Of a stretch of 64,000 bases of DNA, positions 60,971 through 64,000 are shown piece after piece. This stretch comes from Streptomyces asoensis (lineage in GTDB: Bacteria; Actinomycetota; Actinomycetes; Streptomycetales; Streptomycetaceae), in NCBI RefSeq assembly GCF_013085465.1, contig NZ_CP049838.1:620001-684000 (forward strand). The letters are read 5' to 3'. The first letter of the stretch is position 1, and every line of letters begins with the position of its first letter. The notes beneath the pieces were generated by a model that searched no databases, was not told the DNA's origin, and saw only the letters and a list, made by a program, of their open reading frames with translations. The position numbers were made by a program, and so were the translations under genes.

Positions 60971-62238
60971 CGCGTCTCTCCGAACGTCATCCGGGCCACC
61001 CACTTGGTGTTGAGCACGCCGGGCGCGGCGGGCACGATGACGCGCGCCGGGTAGCCGTGGTCGGGGGTCAGGGGCTCGCCGTTGACGTACAGGGCGAGCA
61101 GGGAGCGCGGGTCGGCGACCTGGTTGGCGCGCAGGGCGGCGTGGCGGAAGGCGCCGCGCCGCTGGAGGGACTCGACGAACACGTCCGGCGGATCGTCGTC
61201 GTGGCCGACGAGCGCGGCCAGGTCCCGTAGCCGTACGCCCCGCCACCACTGGTCCGAGGTCGACCAGCCCTCGACGCAGGCGATGGGCAACGCCGCACTG
61301 TGCAGCGGGAGTTCACCGAGCTGGGCGCGGCTGAGGCGGAGGGTGCCGGTGCGCCCCGTGACGACGAGGCGCCAGGCGTCCTCGTCCGTCTCCGGCGCGG
61401 TGATCCCGGCGTACGCGGCCGTCTTGTTGATCTGGAAGCCGTTCGGGCCGCTGCCCGGATCGGGTCCCCCGTGCGGAGCGAGCAGGGCGGTGCGCCGCAG
61501 CGGTCCGTCGAAGTTCTGGCCGGCCGTCGTGGCGAACAGCAGCAGCGAGCCGCCTCCGACGAACCACAGCGCTCCGCGGCGGGAGACGGTCGCGGGGTCC
61601 GGGCGCGGGGAGACGAGCTCCCGCTCGGGCGCGGGCGCGGACTCCTGCGACGAGACCGGCTCCTCCGCCCGCAGGCGGCGCAGATTGCGTACGGCCGCCG
61701 GGACCTTCAGCACGGCGTGGGCGACGAACGCGGCGAAGAAGACCCATGCCCCGTAGAAGTGCAGGGGGTAGAAGGAGCCGGGGAAGACGTAGTCGAGCTG
61801 GACGTTGAGTACTCCGGTCGTGAACTCGAACAGCCCGCCGCCGACCAGCAACAGCAGGGAGATCCGTTCGAGCGCGTGGGCGAGCGAGCGGGCCGGCGGC
61901 AGCACGAACAGCTTCGGCACCACCGACCACAGCTTGGCCAGCAGGACGGGGATCAGGGTGACACCGAGGGTGACATGGACGCCCTGATTGACCCGGTACA
62001 GCCAGTGCGGGTCGGTGGGCCAGGCGAACAGGTAGAAGCCGAGGATCCCCTTGTCCGGGGTCTTGTCGTTCACCGGCGAGAGGTCCGGGTTGTAGGCGGC
62101 GTACGAGACCAGGCCCGTCACGAACAGCACCGTGATGCCGACGAGCAGCACCAGGCCGAGGACCGAGGTGAACCAGGGGCCGCGCAGTGGGCTGCGCCAG
62201 AAGCCGGGAGAGGTGGGGAGCCGTGAGTCGTCTCGCAT
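60967..62238 (-). CDS. Membrane-anchored molybdopterin-dependent oxidoreductase (sulfite-oxidase fold)
   Basis: The 423-residue protein has an N-terminal cytochrome b561-like membrane part with about four helices (about 22-46, 85-104, 126-146, 160-180) including candidate haem histidines (VNQGVHVTLG, LHFYGAW, FVAHAVLK). A linker and one more helix follow (RRGALWFVGGGSLLLFATTA), then the sulfite-oxidase-type Moco domain (about 265-423) with Mo-ligand Cys321 in IACVEGWSTSDQWW. It should pass electrons between an external substrate and the membrane. The substrate is unknown. Confidence 0.88.
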   Translation of the reverse strand: MRDDSRLPTSPGFWRSPLRGPWFTSVLGLVLLVGITVLFVTGLVSYAAYNPDLSPVNDKTPDKGILGFYLFAWPTDPHWLYRVNQGVHVTLGVTLIPVLLAKLWSVVPKLFVLPPARSLAHALERISLLLLVGGGLFEFTTGVLNVQLDYVFPGSFYPLHFYGAWVFFAAFVAHAVLKVPAAVRNLRRLRAEEPVSSQESAPAPERELVSPRPDPATVSRRGALWFVGGGSLLLFATTAGQNFDGPLRRTALLAPHGGPDPGSGPNGFQINKTAAYAGITAPETDEDAWRLVVTGRTGTLRLSRAQLGELPLHSAALPIACVEGWSTSDQWWRGVRLRDLAALVGHDDDPPDVFVESLQRRGAFRHAALRANQVADPRSLLALYVNGEPLTPDHGYPARVIVPAAPGVLNTKWVARMTFGETR

Positions 62239-62351
62239 GCCCCGACCGTAGGCCGCGGCACCCCCGGGAAAGGGTGCGCGACCCATGACGAAACGCTGAC
62301 GTCCGGCCCGGACGGCGGCTCGCGGCCCGCCGCTCGGCCTAGCGTGCCGAT

Positions 62352-63767
62352 GTGACCCGCACCCTGCGCTCCGCCGAGCCGCGAGCCCCGCGCTCCGGTG
62401 GCATCACCCGCGACCTCCGCCGTGACCTGTACGCGGCGGGCGCCGCCGTCCTGCTCGTGACGGCGGCCGTGCTGATCGGCCACCACATCCAGCACACCCA
62501 TCACACTCTCCGGGTCGACTGGCCACCGCTGCTGGGCAGTTGGGGCCCTCATGTGGGACCGGGAACGCCGGCGGCCGTCGTGGTGGCGGTCGCGACCGTG
62601 GGGTACGGACCCGCCCTGGCCGCCCGCCTGCCCTGGCGGGCCCTGCTCGCGGCGGCCTGGGGCACGGCCACGGCCTGGATCCTCTCCCTCGCCCTGATCG
62701 ACGACTGGCAACGGGGAGTCGCCGGCCGGCTCACCACCCGCCATGAGTACCTCCAGGTCATCGACCGTTTCCACGACGTCCCGGCGACCCTGCGCGACTT
62801 CACCCACCACATCCTTCTGGAGTCCCCCGACAACTGGCCCGCGCATGTCGCCGGCCATCCCCCGGCGGCCACGCTGACCTTCGTCCTGCTCGACCGGATC
62901 GGGCTGCGGGGCGGGGGCTGGGCCGGGACCTGGTGCGTCGCCGTCGGCGCGGCGGCCTGTGTGGCCGTGCTGGTGGCGGTGCGGGCGCTGGCCGACGAGG
63001 GGCTCGCGCGGCGGGCGGCGCCCTTCCTGGTGCTGGCTCCGGCGGCGGTGTGGATGGGGACGTCGGCCGACGCGTACTTCGCGGCGGTCGCCGCGTGGTC
63101 CGTGGCACTGCTTGCCCTGGCGGTCACGGGACGGCGGGTCAGGAGCGGGGCGCTGGGCTCAGGCCTGCTCTTCGGCCTGACCTGCTACCTCTCCTACGGC
63201 CTCACCCTCTTCGCACTCGTCGGCGCGGCGGTGCTGCTGCTCGGGCGGGGGCGCGTCCGGGAGCGTCCCGAGGTGCTCGTCCTTCTGCTCGCCGGCGCGG
63301 CCGTCGTGCCGACGGCGTTCACCCTCGCCGGATTCGACTGGTGGGAGGCGTACCGGCTGCTGGTCACGCGCTACCACCAGGGCGCGGGCGGTATCCGCCC
63401 CTACGGCTACTGGGTGTGGGCCAACCTCGCCTGCACGGTCCTGATCACCGGCCTGGCGACGGCGGCCGGCCTACGGCGGACCGGCGCGACACTCCGCCGC
63501 CACCGCGGCGAGAGCCTCGCGCGACCGGACGACCCGCGCCGCTCCGGCGCGGACGCCCGGCTCGCCCTCCTCGTGGCCGCCGCCCTGCTCGCCCTGCTCG
63601 TGGCCGACCTGTCCGGCATGAGCAAGGCCGAGACGGAACGCATCTGGCTCCCCTTCGCCCTGTGGCTCCTCCCGGCCTGCGCGTTCCTCACCCGCCCGCG
63701 TGTCTGGCTGGCCGCCCAGGCCGCCCTGGCCCTGCTGCTCAACCACCTGTTGCTGACGGGCTGGTGA
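62352..63767 (+). CDS. Large polytopic membrane protein, possibly GT-C-type glycosyltransferase
   Basis: The 471-residue protein has about eleven hydrophobic segments. A long first external loop (about 125-175; DRFHDVPATLRDFTHHILLE and NWPAHVAGHPPAATL) with paired acidic and histidine residues resembles the layout of GT-C enzymes that use polyprenyl-phosphate sugars. The C-terminal SGMSKAETERIWLPFALWLL is characteristic of an actinobacterial membrane family. GTG 62352 is the start. It is divergent from the molybdopterin gene. Function is inferred only from layout. Confidence 0.7.
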   Translation: MTRTLRSAEPRAPRSGGITRDLRRDLYAAGAAVLLVTAAVLIGHHIQHTHHTLRVDWPPLLGSWGPHVGPGTPAAVVVAVATVGYGPALAARLPWRALLAAAWGTATAWILSLALIDDWQRGVAGRLTTRHEYLQVIDRFHDVPATLRDFTHHILLESPDNWPAHVAGHPPAATLTFVLLDRIGLRGGGWAGTWCVAVGAAACVAVLVAVRALADEGLARRAAPFLVLAPAAVWMGTSADAYFAAVAAWSVALLALAVTGRRVRSGALGSGLLFGLTCYLSYGLTLFALVGAAVLLLGRGRVRERPEVLVLLLAGAAVVPTAFTLAGFDWWEAYRLLVTRYHQGAGGIRPYGYWVWANLACTVLITGLATAAGLRRTGATLRRHRGESLARPDDPRRSGADARLALLVAAALLALLVADLSGMSKAETERIWLPFALWLLPACAFLTRPRVWLAAQAALALLLNHLLLTGW

Positions 63768-63785
63768 ACCGGGGCGCGACGGCGC

Positions 63786-64000
63786 TCACCCGGCGAGTTC
63801 TCCGAGGAGCGCCCAGGTGCGGCGGCGTGCGGCGTCCCCGGCGATGCCCGTGCCCGAGAACACCACCTCCGTCGCCCCGGCGTCGCGGTAGCGGCGCACC
63901 TCGGCGGCGACCGTCCGCTCGTCGCCGATCACCGCCACGTCGGCTGCCCGCCGGCCGCCGGAGAGTTCGACGACCCGCGCATAGGACGGGAACTGTTCGT
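63786..64000 (-). CDS. LLM-class F420-dependent oxidoreductase, C-terminal part (cut by window edge)
   Basis: About 71 C-terminal residues are visible, ending at the TGA 63786-63788. The sequence EQFPSYARVVELSGGRRAAD, VAVIGDERTVAAEVRRYRDA and GATEVVFSGTG matches the last helices and strands of luciferase-like monooxygenase-fold enzymes, many of which use F420 in actinobacteria. Start and substrate lie outside the window. Confidence 0.8.
   Translation of the reverse strand, partial: EQFPSYARVVELSGGRRAADVAVIGDERTVAAEVRRYRDAGATEVVFSGTGIAGDAARRRTWALLGELAG

Overview
The window is high-GC actinobacterial chromosome, almost certainly Streptomyces or a very close relative. Reasons: dense coding with G/C in nearly every third codon position, many GTG starts, ATGA/GTGA overlaps, a streptogrisin-type protease, a sugar ABC importer without its own ATPase, and ECF sigma, RpiR, LysR, TetR and GlxA-type regulators. 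I saw no rRNA, tRNA, CRISPR array or replication origin.

Layout. 1-11.7 kb is ordinary accessory/housekeeping DNA: a GNAT fragment, RidA with a divergent LysR regulator, an SDR with a divergent XRE regulator, a type I GAPDH, a GlxA-type regulator, a DUF7144 membrane protein, a GH15 trehalase/glucoamylase-like enzyme, and a cation/proton antiporter overlapping a DUF2254 membrane protein. 11.9-20.4 kb holds a secreted chymotrypsin-fold protease behind a perfect 14-bp palindrome, a 1722-residue modular protein of unknown function with an N-terminal LQQTAGNAA leader, and an ECF sigma factor fused to a zinc motif, membrane segment and CAP domain.

20.7-46.7 kb is mainly a glycan-use locus. It has a secreted GH84-type beta-N-acetylglucosaminidase, a SIS-domain protein, an RpiR regulator, a GH38 alpha-mannosidase, a SurA-like protein, a sugar ABC importer (binding lipoprotein and two permeases, no ATPase), a GH3 enzyme, a BadF-type GlcNAc kinase, a GH5-like enzyme and a NagZ-like GH3. 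Most glycosidases lack signal peptides, so the likely scheme is extracellular trimming, import, then cytoplasmic hydrolysis and GlcNAc phosphorylation. The enzyme set fits the mannose/GlcNAc linkages of N-glycans (inference). Related GATTGAACC-type motifs near the SIS, mannosidase, importer, kinase and NagZ starts suggest one RpiR regulon. The locus is split by a 5.1-kb insert (24309-29456) bounded by inverted IS630-type transposase ends; it carries two quinone-oxidoreductase-like MDRs, a TetR regulator with an operator-loaded promoter, and a GlxA-type regulator. A 94-bp tandem repeat between the kinase and the GH3 gene repeatedly copies the GH3 ribosome-binding site and start.

46.8-64 kb returns to mixed genes: two MFS transporters, a 29-residue secreted-type peptide with its own terminator, a small secreted protein, a coiled-coil protein, a glutamate-cysteine ligase-like enzyme, a cyclophilin, a flavodoxin-like reductase, an NAD-dependent epimerase, an OmpR/histidine kinase pair, a three-gene overlapping set (GT2, DUF2064-type transferase, methyltransferase), a membrane-anchored molybdopterin oxidoreductase with a small membrane partner, a large polytopic membrane protein, and the end of an LLM-class oxidoreductase.
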